Program-made: the position numbers and the translations under genes | Source: Bdellovibrionaceae bacterium UBA1609 | GTDB lineage: Bacteria; Bdellovibrionota; Bdellovibrionia; Bdellovibrionales; UBA1609 | NCBI GenBank assembly: GCA_002321895.1 | Contig: DCMZ01000008.1 | Coordinates: 62,001-126,000, forward strand | Length of the DNA stretch: 64,000 bases | Direction of reading: 5' to 3' | The notes under the pieces: generated by a model | The model's input: only the letters and a program-made list of their open reading frames with translations | The model's database searches: none | Told to the model about the DNA's origin: nothing | Shown here: positions 35,119 through 44,038 of the stretch, in pieces | Numbering within the stretch: position 1 is the first letter of the stretch | How the letters are laid out: every line of letters begins with the position of its first letter

Positions 35119-36336
35119 ATGAAATACTTAAACCTAAAAAATACATTTAGAAACTCCCTATTGTGGTTCGTTTTATTATCTTCCCTTTGGGTGAGTGCTG
35201 TTGAATTAGATCAACCATTTAAACAAATGCAAAAGACCTTCTTAGACCAGGCACGAGAAGTTGTTTCTCGTAATAAGAGCGCACAGCTGTATTTAAAAGA
35301 AATTGTGCCTGAAGAGTCTCTGATGATGAGTGTTCTGTATATGCCACCCGAGATAGAATCCAAAAATCTAGTGATACTTTCTGCGGGGACTCATGGAGCT
35401 GAAGGTCCACTTGGGTCTGCGGCACTGACTCTTTTTTTACAGGAATATGGGGAGAAGGTGGATCGCAGTCGAACCGGATTTCTTTTATTTCATGGTGTGA
35501 ATCCCTACGGGTTTGATTCCGGCCGAAGAGTGGATCAAGAAAATAGAGATCTTAATCGAAATTTCGTTGTAACCAGTGATGAATTAGAAATAGAAAACTC
35601 AGCCTATTCGAAGATAGAAGCAATTTTAAATCCAAAACATAAAGTGAAAAGCATCGGTTGGAGCTATTTTAAAATGTTAGGGCAAGTGTTTTACCAACTC
35701 ACATTTGGTGGTATGTCCATCAATGAATTTCGGCAGGCCTCCGTGGGAGGTCAGTATAAATACCCAAAGGGCATCTATTATGGTGGAGCCGAGGTTTCAC
35801 CTTCAGTTGTTCATTTTAAAGAGATAATACTCCAACATGTCAAAGACTATGAAAATATCCTACATATGGATTTTCACACAGGGCTTGGAGAGAGTGGACA
35901 GTTGCACTTGATTCTCGCCGCCCAGCTTAATACTTTTGAAAGAGATAAAATGTCTGAGGTCTTCGATAGAACCGATGGGAAGTTTTACGAGATCAACACC
36001 GGCGAATCCGAAGGTTTTTACGAAGTGACTGGAGATATCACCGATTTTATTCGTAAGCTACAAGGAGATTCAGGTCAAAATATCTATGGAGTCACAGCTG
36101 AGTTTGGCACTAAGGGATTGGGAATACTCAATCAGTTAGAATCCTTACATGCCATTATTCAAGAAAATCAGGGGCATCACTATGGCTATGCCAATGAAGG
36201 TCTTGAGACGAAAGTTAAGCGTACATTTAGAGAGCTGTTCAATCCCTCAGATCCCGGCTGGCAAAAACGAGTGACGGAAAACACTCGACACCTTTTTGGT
36301 GTTTCACTGCCTCGATGGATTGAGCTGCATAAATGA
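35119..36336 (+). CDS. M14-type zinc carboxypeptidase-like protein (DUF2817)
   Basis: A 405-residue exported protein: signal peptide (about residues 1-27), then THGAEG supplying the H-x2-E zinc ligands, the substrate segment ENRDLNRNF, and MDFHTGLGES supplying the third histidine, with a glutamate-containing TAEFGTKG near residue 335. This is the DUF2817/succinylglutamate-desuccinylase-like branch of M14 peptidases. It is divergent from the S26-like gene. Likely a periplasmic amidase or carboxypeptidase; the substrate is unknown. Confidence 0.8.
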   Translation: MKYLNLKNTFRNSLLWFVLLSSLWVSAVELDQPFKQMQKTFLDQAREVVSRNKSAQLYLKEIVPEESLMMSVLYMPPEIESKNLVILSAGTHGAEGPLGSAALTLFLQEYGEKVDRSRTGFLLFHGVNPYGFDSGRRVDQENRDLNRNFVVTSDELEIENSAYSKIEAILNPKHKVKSIGWSYFKMLGQVFYQLTFGGMSINEFRQASVGGQYKYPKGIYYGGAEVSPSVVHFKEIILQHVKDYENILHMDFHTGLGESGQLHLILAAQLNTFERDKMSEVFDRTDGKFYEINTGESEGFYEVTGDITDFIRKLQGDSGQNIYGVTAEFGTKGLGILNQLESLHAIIQENQGHHYGYANEGLETKVKRTFRELFNPSDPGWQKRVTENTRHLFGVSLPRWIELHK

Positions 36337-36548
36337 AGTTTTGACCTTATTGTTGGTTCCAAAATGGGATGATTTTCGGTCTTTTCATAAGTGAAACTTT
36401 GGATGTGAGTTAAAAGTTAGTTATTCCGGTTAAAAATTCTACCAAGAGTCACTGGGGGTCGTTGTTTCTCGGCTCACAGGCTTGCGGAGAAACCTTGAAA
36501 TACTGTATCTATCTAAAAGCACTAGATTTACAAAAAAGGACACTTAAT

Positions 36549-38420
36549 ATGAACCAGATAAAAGCTCCGGTTGAACTCACTCCTTTATCTATTGGATTAG
36601 GGATTATTCTTGGCGTGATTATGACCGCCGCAAACGTTTATTTAGGTCTCTATGCGGGGATGACCGTTTCGGCCTCCATTCCAGCGGCTGTGATCGCCAT
36701 GGGAATCACACGAGGGATTTTCAAAAAATCCAATGTGTATGAATCCAACATTGTGCAAACCATGGCCAGCGCGGGTGAATCTTTAGCCGCCGGTGTGATC
36801 TTTACCTTGCCAGCACTAGTTATAGTTGGGGCCTGGTCCAATTTTGATTTTATTCAAACCACGGCGATCGCCATTGCCGGTGGTTTGTTAGGTGTGATTT
36901 TTATGATCCCACTACGTAGAGCCTTAATTGTAGAAGATAAAGATTTAACATATCCAGAGGGTGTTGCCTGTGCCGCGGTTCTAAGAAGTGCCGTTGAGAC
37001 CTCGGACTCAGATTCAAAGGCCAACCTTCAAGCTATTGTTAAGGGTGTGGGCTTAGGTGCTATTTTTAAATTGTTAGTGAGTGGATTTAAATTATTTACC
37101 TCTGAAGTGGCTCTGGCGGGTAAAGTGCTCGGTGGGCGAGTGGCTTTCTTTGGCTTGGATGCGTCTCCGGCTCTACTGGCCGTTGGCTATATCGTAGGTT
37201 TAGAAGTGGCCATGCTGGTATTTATCGGTGGAGCCCTTGGTTGGATTGTTGGTATTCCGATGCTAGGAACTCCTGCAGGAATGGAAGATGCTTCGGCTCT
37301 GGATGTGGCCTGGACACTTTGGTCCACCCAAATCCGTTACTTGGGTGTCGGTGCTATGGTAGTGGGTGGATTGTACTCCATCTACTCAGTGAGACAGGGG
37401 ATCGTTTCTGGTGTGAGCGGTCTGAAAAATGCCTATAAAGGTGGAGCTGATGCTCAAGTGGTAGAGCGCGAAAATCAAGACATTTCCCTTGTGGCGATGG
37501 CCGTGATCTTCTTACTGTCTTTAGGCATCATGTTCGGTCTTTATGAGTACCTCATTGGTAGCCATATGCTCAGTATCTTCACGACTCTTTTAATGTTCAT
37601 TGCATCCTTTTTGTTTGTGGCCGTTTCTAGTTATATCGTGGGATTGGTGGGAAGTTCCAATAACCCAGTTTCCGGTATGACGATTTCTGCGTTACTAGGA
37701 ACTGCAGCATTCTTTTTAGTCTTAGGATTTAAAGGGGAGTCTGCCATTCTTGCCACTTTAGGTGTTGCTGCGGTGGTTTGTTGTGCAGCTTGTACTGCCG
37801 GTGACTGCTCACAGGATTTAAAAACGGGAGCCATTATTAAGGCCACACCAAGAAGCCAGCAGATTGCTCAAATCATTGGTGTGCTTATTCCAGCATTTGT
37901 TATTGCACCTGTTTTGACTCTGTTACATGAAGCCTATGTGATTGGTGACGGCCTTAAAGCGCCGCAGGCCACTTTGTTTGCCTCTATCACTGAGGCGCTA
38001 TTTGGCGATGGCGAACTGCCGTATTTCATGGTTGGCTTAGGTGCCGTTCTTGGTGTGGTGATTATCGGTTTAGATAAATACCTGAAGAGTACGGGTTCTA
38101 AAATCAGACTTCATTTAATGCCTATTGCTGTTGGTATTTACCTTCCTATCACATTGGCTGTTCCAATGTTGGTGGGTGGCTTAATTAAGCAGAAGATCTC
38201 TGCTGGTGGTGAAGTGGACGAAGCCAAAGACAAGGGAATTCTGCTATCCAGTGGTGTGATTGCTGGTGAAGCTCTTATGGGTGTTCTTGTCGCAGTCGTA
38301 CTTTATATGAACATCGACATTGCGTTTGCAAAAGATCTGTCGGTGGTTTTTAGAGAGGGAATTTCTTTTCTCGCTTTTGCCGCTGTAGCTGTTTATCTGT
38401 ATAAAGTTGCAAAGCGATAG
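36549..38420 (+). CDS. OPT family oligopeptide transporter
   Basis: A protein of about 623 residues with some 14-16 membrane helices and OPT signatures: GVIMTAANVYLGLYAGMTV, SNIVQTMASAGES, the YPEGVACAAVLRS motif and NNPVSGMTIS. OPT proteins import peptides or metal chelates. The ATG at 36549 has AAGGA eight bases upstream; the frame extends to 36462 but encodes an implausible N-terminus. The 212 bases before it contain no gene that I can support. Stands alone. Confidence 0.9.
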   Translation: MNQIKAPVELTPLSIGLGIILGVIMTAANVYLGLYAGMTVSASIPAAVIAMGITRGIFKKSNVYESNIVQTMASAGESLAAGVIFTLPALVIVGAWSNFDFIQTTAIAIAGGLLGVIFMIPLRRALIVEDKDLTYPEGVACAAVLRSAVETSDSDSKANLQAIVKGVGLGAIFKLLVSGFKLFTSEVALAGKVLGGRVAFFGLDASPALLAVGYIVGLEVAMLVFIGGALGWIVGIPMLGTPAGMEDASALDVAWTLWSTQIRYLGVGAMVVGGLYSIYSVRQGIVSGVSGLKNAYKGGADAQVVERENQDISLVAMAVIFLLSLGIMFGLYEYLIGSHMLSIFTTLLMFIASFLFVAVSSYIVGLVGSSNNPVSGMTISALLGTAAFFLVLGFKGESAILATLGVAAVVCCAACTAGDCSQDLKTGAIIKATPRSQQIAQIIGVLIPAFVIAPVLTLLHEAYVIGDGLKAPQATLFASITEALFGDGELPYFMVGLGAVLGVVIIGLDKYLKSTGSKIRLHLMPIAVGIYLPITLAVPMLVGGLIKQKISAGGEVDEAKDKGILLSSGVIAGEALMGVLVAVVLYMNIDIAFAKDLSVVFREGISFLAFAAVAVYLYKVAKR

Positions 38421-38438
38421 ATATTGTTCTTAAAGGAG

Positions 38439-38458
38439 CGCTCATTGAGAGATGAGCG
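38439..38458 (+). terminator. Possible terminator hairpin after the OPT gene
   Basis: A 7-bp stem CGCTCAT/ATGAGCG with a 6-nt loop lies 18 bases after the OPT stop. A T-run is missing, so the call is weak. A second hairpin (38482-38489 with 38499-38506) overlaps the end of the convergent PilZ gene. Confidence 0.25.
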
Positions 38459-38493
38459 TTGCCATTGATCTTCAATTTTCAAGCAGCGGTATT

Positions 38494-38853
38494 CTAGGCC
38501 GCTGCTCCAGTAAAATCCTCTTGTAGCTTTACTTCTGCAGTTTTTTTATCAAATTCAGAAATAGGTTGGTCGAACCTAAATCCGACATACAAGTTGTTGG
38601 TGATGGATGAATGACGAATCCAGTGTACTGTGCCTTTGGCCTTTATAATTCTCTGTCCTGCGTGCTTTAAGGTAAAATTAAAAAGATCCCCTTTGGATAC
38701 TGGTAGATTTCCCAGTACTGTAATGCACACTCCGGAACGACTGATGTTAATAAGGTGGCCTCCGGCCAGACATTCACTGTTGGCTTCTAGTTTCCAATCG
38801 ATATCACTCATTAATTGATAGCGCTCATCGCGCCGGCGCTCTTGGCTCTCCAT
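38494..38853 (-). CDS. Single-domain PilZ protein
   Basis: A 119-residue protein consisting of a PilZ domain. The c-di-GMP-binding RxxxR is in RRRDERYQL near the N-terminus and the second motif is NISRSG, followed by beta strands (CITVLGNLPVSKGDLFNF, GTVHWIRHS, YVGFRF). Both motifs are intact, so c-di-GMP binding is expected. It lies divergent from a diguanylate cyclase gene, a sensible pairing of producer and receptor. Confidence 0.9.
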   Translation of the reverse strand: MESQERRRDERYQLMSDIDWKLEANSECLAGGHLINISRSGVCITVLGNLPVSKGDLFNFTLKHAGQRIIKAKGTVHWIRHSSITNNLYVGFRFDQPISEFDKKTAEVKLQEDFTGAAA

Positions 38854-38990
38854 GTTTTACCCCTTTTCCTAATCTACCCACCCTTAATCAATACAATCGG
38901 TGTGCCACCTCAAACTCAACCAGTTCTTCTCGGCAGTATCCCTTTTGTCGAATCCACAGGAATTGTTGACTCGTTCTACGTATCAAATAG

Positions 38991-39064
38991 GTGCGGACCG
39001 ACTTTTGGGACTCACTGCATCTCAAATTAAGACAACGTGTCCAGTCCCAAAAGTGCGTCCGTAC
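38991..39064. repeat. Inverted repeat with ACTTTTGGGACT core
   Basis: Arms of 22 bases at 38991-39012 and 39043-39064 are complementary except for three positions and flank a 30-base loop. The arm sequence (GTRCGGAC, two variable bases, ACTTTTGGGACY) recurs as a single copy at 63263-63284. This marks a dispersed REP-like element between the PilZ and GGDEF genes. Confidence 0.7.
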
Positions 39065-39163
39065 TTTGGGGAATCTGGACCTTCTCTGGCTTGAATGGCA
39101 CCAGTGGCATTCCGAAAAGGAGAGTATGGTTTTGCGAACCAGCTTACACAATGGAGAGTGGCT

Positions 39164-40291
39164 TTGAAAAAATGGATCAGTAAGCTTGTTGATCAATTTG
39201 ACTTTGAATGGACAGAAACTGAAGAAAAGCAGATGCAGAAGTTTCTCAGCGAAGAATGTGCGACCTTAGTGTATCTTCTTGATACTTATAACAAGCACCT
39301 CATAGAGCTGGACAACCACCCTGTAAGGAAGACTCGTGAAGACCTAGATGCGTTTGCGCGGGAGCTATTGGATCCAGAGAAAGAGAACCATGAAAGAGTG
39401 CTCTTTCGATTGAGGCAGTTTATGTCAGCTTACAGGCTCGATGAATATGCTTACATTCAAAAAACATTTGATGAGTTTAGAAGTATTATTTGGGACTTTG
39501 TAGAACAGCTGGGTGATGAGGTGAACTTTGAAGCCAGTACAGATAGGGATATTAGAGATAGTTTTCATCACTTACAGGAAGCTGTTGAAGCCAACAGTAT
39601 TGATGATTTGAAGGTTCAGTCGAGGCAGTTTATCGACTCCTATTCAGAATATCAGACCAAAAAAGATAGACATAAAGCAGACCGACTGCAAAATGTGAGG
39701 AAGAACCTAGCGGTGGTTAAAAAGAAGCTCGTCGAAGCTCATCACAATATGATGCGAGACCATCTCACTTCTGCCTACAACAGAAAAAGCTTTGATGAGC
39801 AGATGGAACAGCAGTGGAAGCTATTTCAAGTCACACAAAATCCATTTTGCATCATTTCTATGGATATTGATCACTTTAAAAAGTTTAACGATACCTATGG
39901 GCACGCCATCGGTGATTTTGTTTTGATTGAGTGTGTGAAGTTACTAAATAAAGCTTTCTCTCGGGATAATGATTTTGTAGCTCGTACTGGCGGGGAAGAG
40001 TTTATTGTGATTCTTCCGGATTATAGAATTGGCCATGCTGTTCAGAAAGCGGAACAAGCGATTCAAAGAATAAGAAATGAAGTGTTTGTGCATGAGGGTC
40101 TGGAGCTTAAGTTCACGATGTCCATGGGAATCGCTGAAATGCGTCCCGATGAAACTGTAGATGAAATTGTTAAGCGCGCTGACGATGCTCTCTACCATTC
40201 AAAGCAAACCGGTCGAAACCGCTATACGATCTCCGATGAATTGGAAGTGGCTGCATCTAAAGACGATACAAATAAAAACGTAGCCTCCTGA
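39164..40291 (+). CDS. GGDEF diguanylate cyclase with helical N-terminus
   Basis: The N-terminal 200 residues are charged and helical. The C-terminal part is a GGDEF domain: DHLTSAYNRKSFDEQ, MDIDHFKKFNDTYGH, the active site GGEEF and SMGIAEM. An RDND sequence five residues before GGEEF is a canonical RxxD inhibitory site, so product inhibition by c-di-GMP is expected. I prefer the TTG at 39164, seven bases after GGAG; the frame is open to an ATG at 39095 with no ribosome site and an implausible N-terminus next to a repeat. Cytoplasmic, synthesises c-di-GMP from GTP. Confidence 0.85.
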   Translation: MKKWISKLVDQFDFEWTETEEKQMQKFLSEECATLVYLLDTYNKHLIELDNHPVRKTREDLDAFARELLDPEKENHERVLFRLRQFMSAYRLDEYAYIQKTFDEFRSIIWDFVEQLGDEVNFEASTDRDIRDSFHHLQEAVEANSIDDLKVQSRQFIDSYSEYQTKKDRHKADRLQNVRKNLAVVKKKLVEAHHNMMRDHLTSAYNRKSFDEQMEQQWKLFQVTQNPFCIISMDIDHFKKFNDTYGHAIGDFVLIECVKLLNKAFSRDNDFVARTGGEEFIVILPDYRIGHAVQKAEQAIQRIRNEVFVHEGLELKFTMSMGIAEMRPDETVDEIVKRADDALYHSKQTGRNRYTISDELEVAASKDDTNKNVAS

Positions 40292-40454
40292 GGTGCTATG
40301 TTAACTGTATTTAGAGCCTATCATCTTTAGAGCCGTCTAAATTTTGATCAAATATTTTCAGGTCCTTACTATTTTTCACGAGCTCCCAATTGTGATTGGA
40401 TTGGTGATATAGTTCCTCTGTTCAATTTCGAACGAAGTTTTAGGAGAATGTTTT

Positions 40455-40880
40455 ATGAGACTCTTTCTTTCAGTGTTATTAATTTCAATATTTGGCCCTA
40501 TGGCTATCGCAGGAAAAACTCAGGTAGAGGTAGACATCAGTTGCTCAGAGTTAACTCAATTGGAAATGTTAAGCGAAGAAGGGCGATCGTCTAAGCAAAC
40601 GGCTCAGTACTTTTTTGTTTTGGGTATTCATGCGGGTACATATATGAGCTCACCAAGGCTAGTTGAAAAGATGAAGCTGTCTGAGTCAATCGACAAATTA
40701 ATGAATAGATGTAGCAATCAGAATAACGCCGAGCTACCTTCTTCATGGGTTTATTTTGCATCGGTAGTAAAAGGGTATGAGGGCGATTTAGTGGAGCTGT
40801 ATAATTCGAGCAGTGATAAGGATGCTAGCAATGAACCAAGAGAGCTGCCCAAAGTACAGGAATGGCATAGAGACCAATAA
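40455..40880 (+). CDS. Small secreted protein, unknown function
   Basis: A 141-residue protein with AGGAG upstream of the ATG and a signal peptide (residues 1-19, ending AIA). The mature part has two cysteines (DISCSEL, MNRCSNQ) some 60 residues apart with a YFFVLGIHAG helix between them, a layout like small disulfide-linked helical proteins (HdeA or Rap1a-type), but similarity is too weak to assign. It stands alone between a GGDEF gene and a repeat-rich intergenic stretch. Confidence 0.6.
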   Translation: MRLFLSVLLISIFGPMAIAGKTQVEVDISCSELTQLEMLSEEGRSSKQTAQYFFVLGIHAGTYMSSPRLVEKMKLSESIDKLMNRCSNQNNAELPSSWVYFASVVKGYEGDLVELYNSSSDKDASNEPRELPKVQEWHRDQ

Positions 40881-40944
40881 ATTTAAGGGGCTAGATTTCG
40901 AGACCCGTATAAATGGTGTCAATAGGTTCGCTTGAGCACTTCTG

Positions 40945-41020
40945 GGTACGGACTTCGTAGCCAGACACCTTTTAGACACCTCCGTTACCCTAACAGGGGT
41001 GTCAGCAAACTAACACCCTG
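40945..41020. repeat. REP-like region with alternative hairpins
   Basis: It contains GTACGGAC (40947-40954), the sequence CCAGACACCTTTT (40961-40973), and a GGGGTGTC arm at 40996-41003. That arm can pair either with GACACCTC at 40975-40982 or, as CAGGGGTGT, with ACACCCTG at 41013-41020. The GGCACC/GACACC-CTTTT sequence links it to the repeats at 41550-41628 and 42768-42788. Confidence 0.5.
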
Positions 41021-41079
41021 AGAAGAAATAGACAGCCAATAGAGGCTGGCACCAGCGTTGCAAATTTAAACAATGTACT

Positions 41080-41571
41080 ATGAAAAGTACACTTGGTTCC
41101 TTACTACTGATCATAGGTGGGTTGTATTGCGCTCTATGGGCATCTCCCGCCTTTGGTAATTCTGATTCTACAAATCTTCCAGCGAAGCTGTTGGTGAACC
41201 CACCACCGGTTAAGTATGATAGTAAATCCTATTTTGATGGACTGTTTGGGTCTGGCTGGTGCTCGGTTTTTGATACAAAGGTGTATCCCCTGACAGCCGG
41301 GCAAATCTGGATAGAGGATTGCTTCACCAATACGGGGCGCTTGATTTCTCAGCCTGAGGGTCAGAGTTACGCACTCGTTAACGTCAGAGGGTATGACTTA
41401 CTATTTAGCCTTTCTGGAGAGCTAAAAGAAATTCGTTCATCAAACGGTAACGGTTCGTCCCTGACACAGATTCGTAAAGAAAAAGATTATATTTATATGA
41501 AAGTTAAAAATGTGACGGTCAAAGTCTCCTTGGCGGATCGTCATTGGAGTTTAGTGCCAGGCACCTTTTGA
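41080..41571 (+). CDS. Hypothetical secreted protein whose 3' end lies in a repeat
   Basis: A 163-residue protein with a signal peptide or membrane anchor (residues 5-25, ending SPAFG). The mature part has two cysteines (WCSVFDT, EDCFTN) and is beta-rich. The last codons (LVPGTF) are encoded by a REP-like palindrome (41550-41569), so the native C-terminus may have been altered by insertion of the repeat. No good ribosome site is visible. No family recognised. Confidence 0.5.
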   Translation: MKSTLGSLLLIIGGLYCALWASPAFGNSDSTNLPAKLLVNPPPVKYDSKSYFDGLFGSGWCSVFDTKVYPLTAGQIWIEDCFTNTGRLISQPEGQSYALVNVRGYDLLFSLSGELKEIRSSNGNGSSLTQIRKEKDYIYMKVKNVTVKVSLADRHWSLVPGTF

Positions 41572-41628
41572 GTATGCAAAGCGCTATTGAATATCGCAAT
41601 GCCTGCTTAATAGGTGTCGGGCACTAAA
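41550..41628. repeat. Large imperfect inverted repeat of the GTGCC-GGCACC type
   Basis: Two 20-base arms, 41550-41569 (containing GTGCCAGGCACC) and 41609-41628 (containing GGTGTCGGGCAC), are complementary with three mismatches and flank a 39-base loop. The first arm is itself a palindrome. This is a REP/BIME-like unit, partly within the 3' end of the preceding gene. Confidence 0.7.
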
Positions 41629-41686
41629 CACTTTTCTCAAAACCCCGCGGACCGTTTTTCGTACGTCAACTGAACTAGGAGTTGAT

Positions 41687-42763
41687 ATGCGAGCTCGACT
41701 AAAAGATCTACCAGTACTACTGGCCATTGTACTCATTAATCTGGCAGCATGGATGGCCACTAAACTGATATATGATTATGCCACTTACAGTGTGGTTTTA
41801 AATAGTCTGGAGAGGGTAAGAAACCTCCAAGTTCAGGTCAATCCACAAAGCCAAGTGATCGTGGCTGTTATTGATACGGGAATAGATGAAACACACCCCG
41901 AGCTGAAGGAACATCTTTGGAAGAACTTAGGTGAAGTGGGTTATGATTCTAAAGGCCGTTTAAAGTCAGAAAATGGGATAGATGATGATGGCAATGGCTT
42001 TAAAGATGATGTACACGGTTGGGATTTTACTTCCTCTACATCAGAAGTAGAGGATCATCATGGACATGGAACTCATATTGCCGGGCTTGTGGTTGGCGTC
42101 AGTCAGTTTCAAGTTCAACAAATAGCAGACAATTCAAAGATCAAACTGATGGTATTAAAGTATTACGATCCAAGACGCTTGAATCGCGATGCTGCTGACA
42201 ACACCGCAAAAGCAATTAGGTACGCGGTAGATAATGGAGCTCATATCATCAATTACTCTTCAGGGGGAGCCGAACCCAGTGAATCTGAGCGACAGGCCAT
42301 ACTCTATGCTTTAAAGCAAAATGTACTCATTGTAGCAGCTGCGGGTAATGATGGACTCAAACTGGGTACAAGTAAATTCTATCCCGCAAGCTATCGCCTA
42401 CCTAATGTTCTTTCTGTGGCGAACTCGGACAAAAATTTTAACCCGGTAAAAAGCAGTAACTACAGTGAGCGCTTCGTGGATGTCGCTGCTTATGGGCATC
42501 GATTGGACTCCACTCTTCCTCACGGAAAGAGGGGGTATATGACAGGAACATCGCAGGCTACAGCCGTTGTTTCGTGGATGGCTGCCCACTTAATTTCGAG
42601 CCATCCTTTTCAGGGGAATTTTGTCTGGGTGAGAAATGTACTTAAGAATAGTGGAAGATTAGCAAAGTCATGGCAAGGGCGAACGGAAACCGGGCGAGTG
42701 GCCTTGCCTGAAAATCTAAAACTCGCCATTAAAAATTTAAACAAACCACAGAAAAATCTCTAG
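41687..42763 (+). CDS. Membrane-anchored subtilisin-like serine protease (S8)
   Basis: A 358-residue protease. A single hydrophobic segment (about 8-27) anchors or exports it. The catalytic triad is Asp63 (AVIDTGID), His127 (GHGTHIAG) and Ser289 (GTSQATA), with the oxyanion Asn221 (AAAGNDG). The DENGIDDDGNGFKDDVHGWDF-type segment (GIDDDGNGFKDDVHG visible) is typical of bacterial S8 proteins with a Ca-binding loop. There is no long propeptide. Flanked on both sides by REP-like repeats. Probably acts in the periplasm or outside. Confidence 0.9.
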   Translation: MRARLKDLPVLLAIVLINLAAWMATKLIYDYATYSVVLNSLERVRNLQVQVNPQSQVIVAVIDTGIDETHPELKEHLWKNLGEVGYDSKGRLKSENGIDDDGNGFKDDVHGWDFTSSTSEVEDHHGHGTHIAGLVVGVSQFQVQQIADNSKIKLMVLKYYDPRRLNRDAADNTAKAIRYAVDNGAHIINYSSGGAEPSESERQAILYALKQNVLIVAAAGNDGLKLGTSKFYPASYRLPNVLSVANSDKNFNPVKSSNYSERFVDVAAYGHRLDSTLPHGKRGYMTGTSQATAVVSWMAAHLISSHPFQGNFVWVRNVLKNSGRLAKSWQGRTETGRVALPENLKLAIKNLNKPQKNL

Positions 42764-42767
42764 CACT

Positions 42768-42788
42768 AAAAGGTGCCAGGCACCTTTT
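42768..42788. repeat. Perfect palindrome AAAAGGTGCC-A-GGCACCTTTT
   Basis: A 10-bp perfect stem with one central base, five bases after the protease stop. It is followed by a GC-rich stretch with CCGC-GTC-GCGG. It is a member of the GGTGCC/GGCACC dispersed repeats seen at 41550-41628, and it may also end transcription of the protease gene since the right arm finishes in TTTT. Confidence 0.8.
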
Positions 42789-42837
42789 GGAGCCGCGTCG
42801 CGGCGGGAGCCGGAGTAAGCTACCTACTTGTTGAGTC

Positions 42838-43914
42838 TTACTTTGATGCTTGCTTTTTCCCCATGGGCTTTTCAAAGAGAGGAAGGAATTCCTCTAATCC
42901 GTGTTTTGCAAGGTCTTTAACGGGAATGAATTTAAGGGCTGCGGAGTTGATGCAATATCGAAGTCCCGTAGGCTGTGGTCCATCATCAAAAACATGACCG
43001 AGATGGGAGTCGCCGTGCTTGGACCGCACTTCCACTCTCTTTCCAAAGAGAGAGAAATCATCTTTTTCCACAATGTTTCCTGCAACTAAAGGTTTATAAA
43101 ACGAAGGCCATCCGGTTCCGGATTTGAACTTGTGAGTGGAGCTAAACAGGGGTTCTCCCGACACGACATCCACATATATGCCATCTTTCTTATTATCCCA
43201 AAATTCATTTTTGAAAGGAGGTTCAGTGCCGTCTTTTTGGGTGACGTAGTACTGAGTTTTAGTCAGCATTTTTTTAATCTCTGCATCCGAGGGGCGTGGG
43301 TATTTAGAGAGTTTTTTAGATGGAAGTGCCTTTTTCCAATGCTTCTCTAAAAACTTGTCTCGACCGGATCCATATCTGTAGTACTTGTACCGGAGAGGGT
43401 TTTTCTTGTAGTAGTCCTGATGATATTCCTCGGCCGGGTAAAAACTTGTAAATGAGGTGATTGGCACAACGATGGGTTTCTTGAATCTTTTAGAATCGGC
43501 CAGTTTCTTTTTAGATTGTTCGGCGGCCAATTTTTGCCGTTCATTGTGATAGAAAATTTCAGGTCTATATTGTTTTCCTCGGTCAACAAATTGTCCTTCT
43601 GAGTCAGTAGGATCCATGCTTCTCCAGAAAACCTCTACCAGGTCCGCATATTTTACTTTTGTGGGGTCAAAGGTCACTTGCACCACTTCGGTATGGCCGG
43701 TTTTCCCCGACGCCACCTGTTTATACGTTGGGTTTTTCTCTTTACCGCCAGAGAATCCAGAAACCGTGCTTATTACACCATCGAGTTTATCAAATGGTGG
43801 TTCCATGCACCAAAAACAGCCGCCAGCAAAAGTGGCCTTTTCTGTTTTCACTTCCTTGGAAAAACTGACTTGTGCCAGTGAAATACAAAATAGAATGCTT
43901 ATAAATCTGAACAT
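42838..43914 (-). CDS. msrAB: Exported bifunctional peptide-methionine sulfoxide reductase MsrA-MsrB
   Basis: A signal peptide (about residues 1-18) precedes an MsrA domain with catalytic Cys33 in GGCFWC and an MsrB domain (GTGWPSFYKPL, RSKHGDSHLGHVFDDGP) with catalytic Cys321 in RYCINS. The two CxxC zinc sites common in MsrB are missing: the segment before LFSSTHKFKSG reads VVSGE. Together the domains reduce the S and R forms of oxidised methionine, here in the periplasm. Monocistronic, convergent with the S8 protease gene. Confidence 0.95.
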   Translation of the reverse strand: MFRFISILFCISLAQVSFSKEVKTEKATFAGGCFWCMEPPFDKLDGVISTVSGFSGGKEKNPTYKQVASGKTGHTEVVQVTFDPTKVKYADLVEVFWRSMDPTDSEGQFVDRGKQYRPEIFYHNERQKLAAEQSKKKLADSKRFKKPIVVPITSFTSFYPAEEYHQDYYKKNPLRYKYYRYGSGRDKFLEKHWKKALPSKKLSKYPRPSDAEIKKMLTKTQYYVTQKDGTEPPFKNEFWDNKKDGIYVDVVSGEPLFSSTHKFKSGTGWPSFYKPLVAGNIVEKDDFSLFGKRVEVRSKHGDSHLGHVFDDGPQPTGLRYCINSAALKFIPVKDLAKHGLEEFLPLFEKPMGKKQASK

Positions 43915-44038
43915 ATTAACCTCTGCTTTTTAACCGTGCTTCAATTTATTATACTGAGCTTTTAGCTAAGAGTTACAATAGGGTCCTTTAAAACCCTTAT
44001 GTTTTGATTCCTGTGTATCAATTTGATAGAGAATTGAA

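Noticed and set aside
38888..39196. Minus-strand ORF of 102 codons between the PilZ and GGDEF genes
   Set aside because: It covers the inverted repeat and the start of the GGDEF gene, has no ribosome site and an implausible composition.
41550..42788. Insertion sequence around the subtilisin gene
   Set aside because: Palindromes flank the segment, but no transposase gene or target-site duplication was seen; the repeats fit REP-like elements better.
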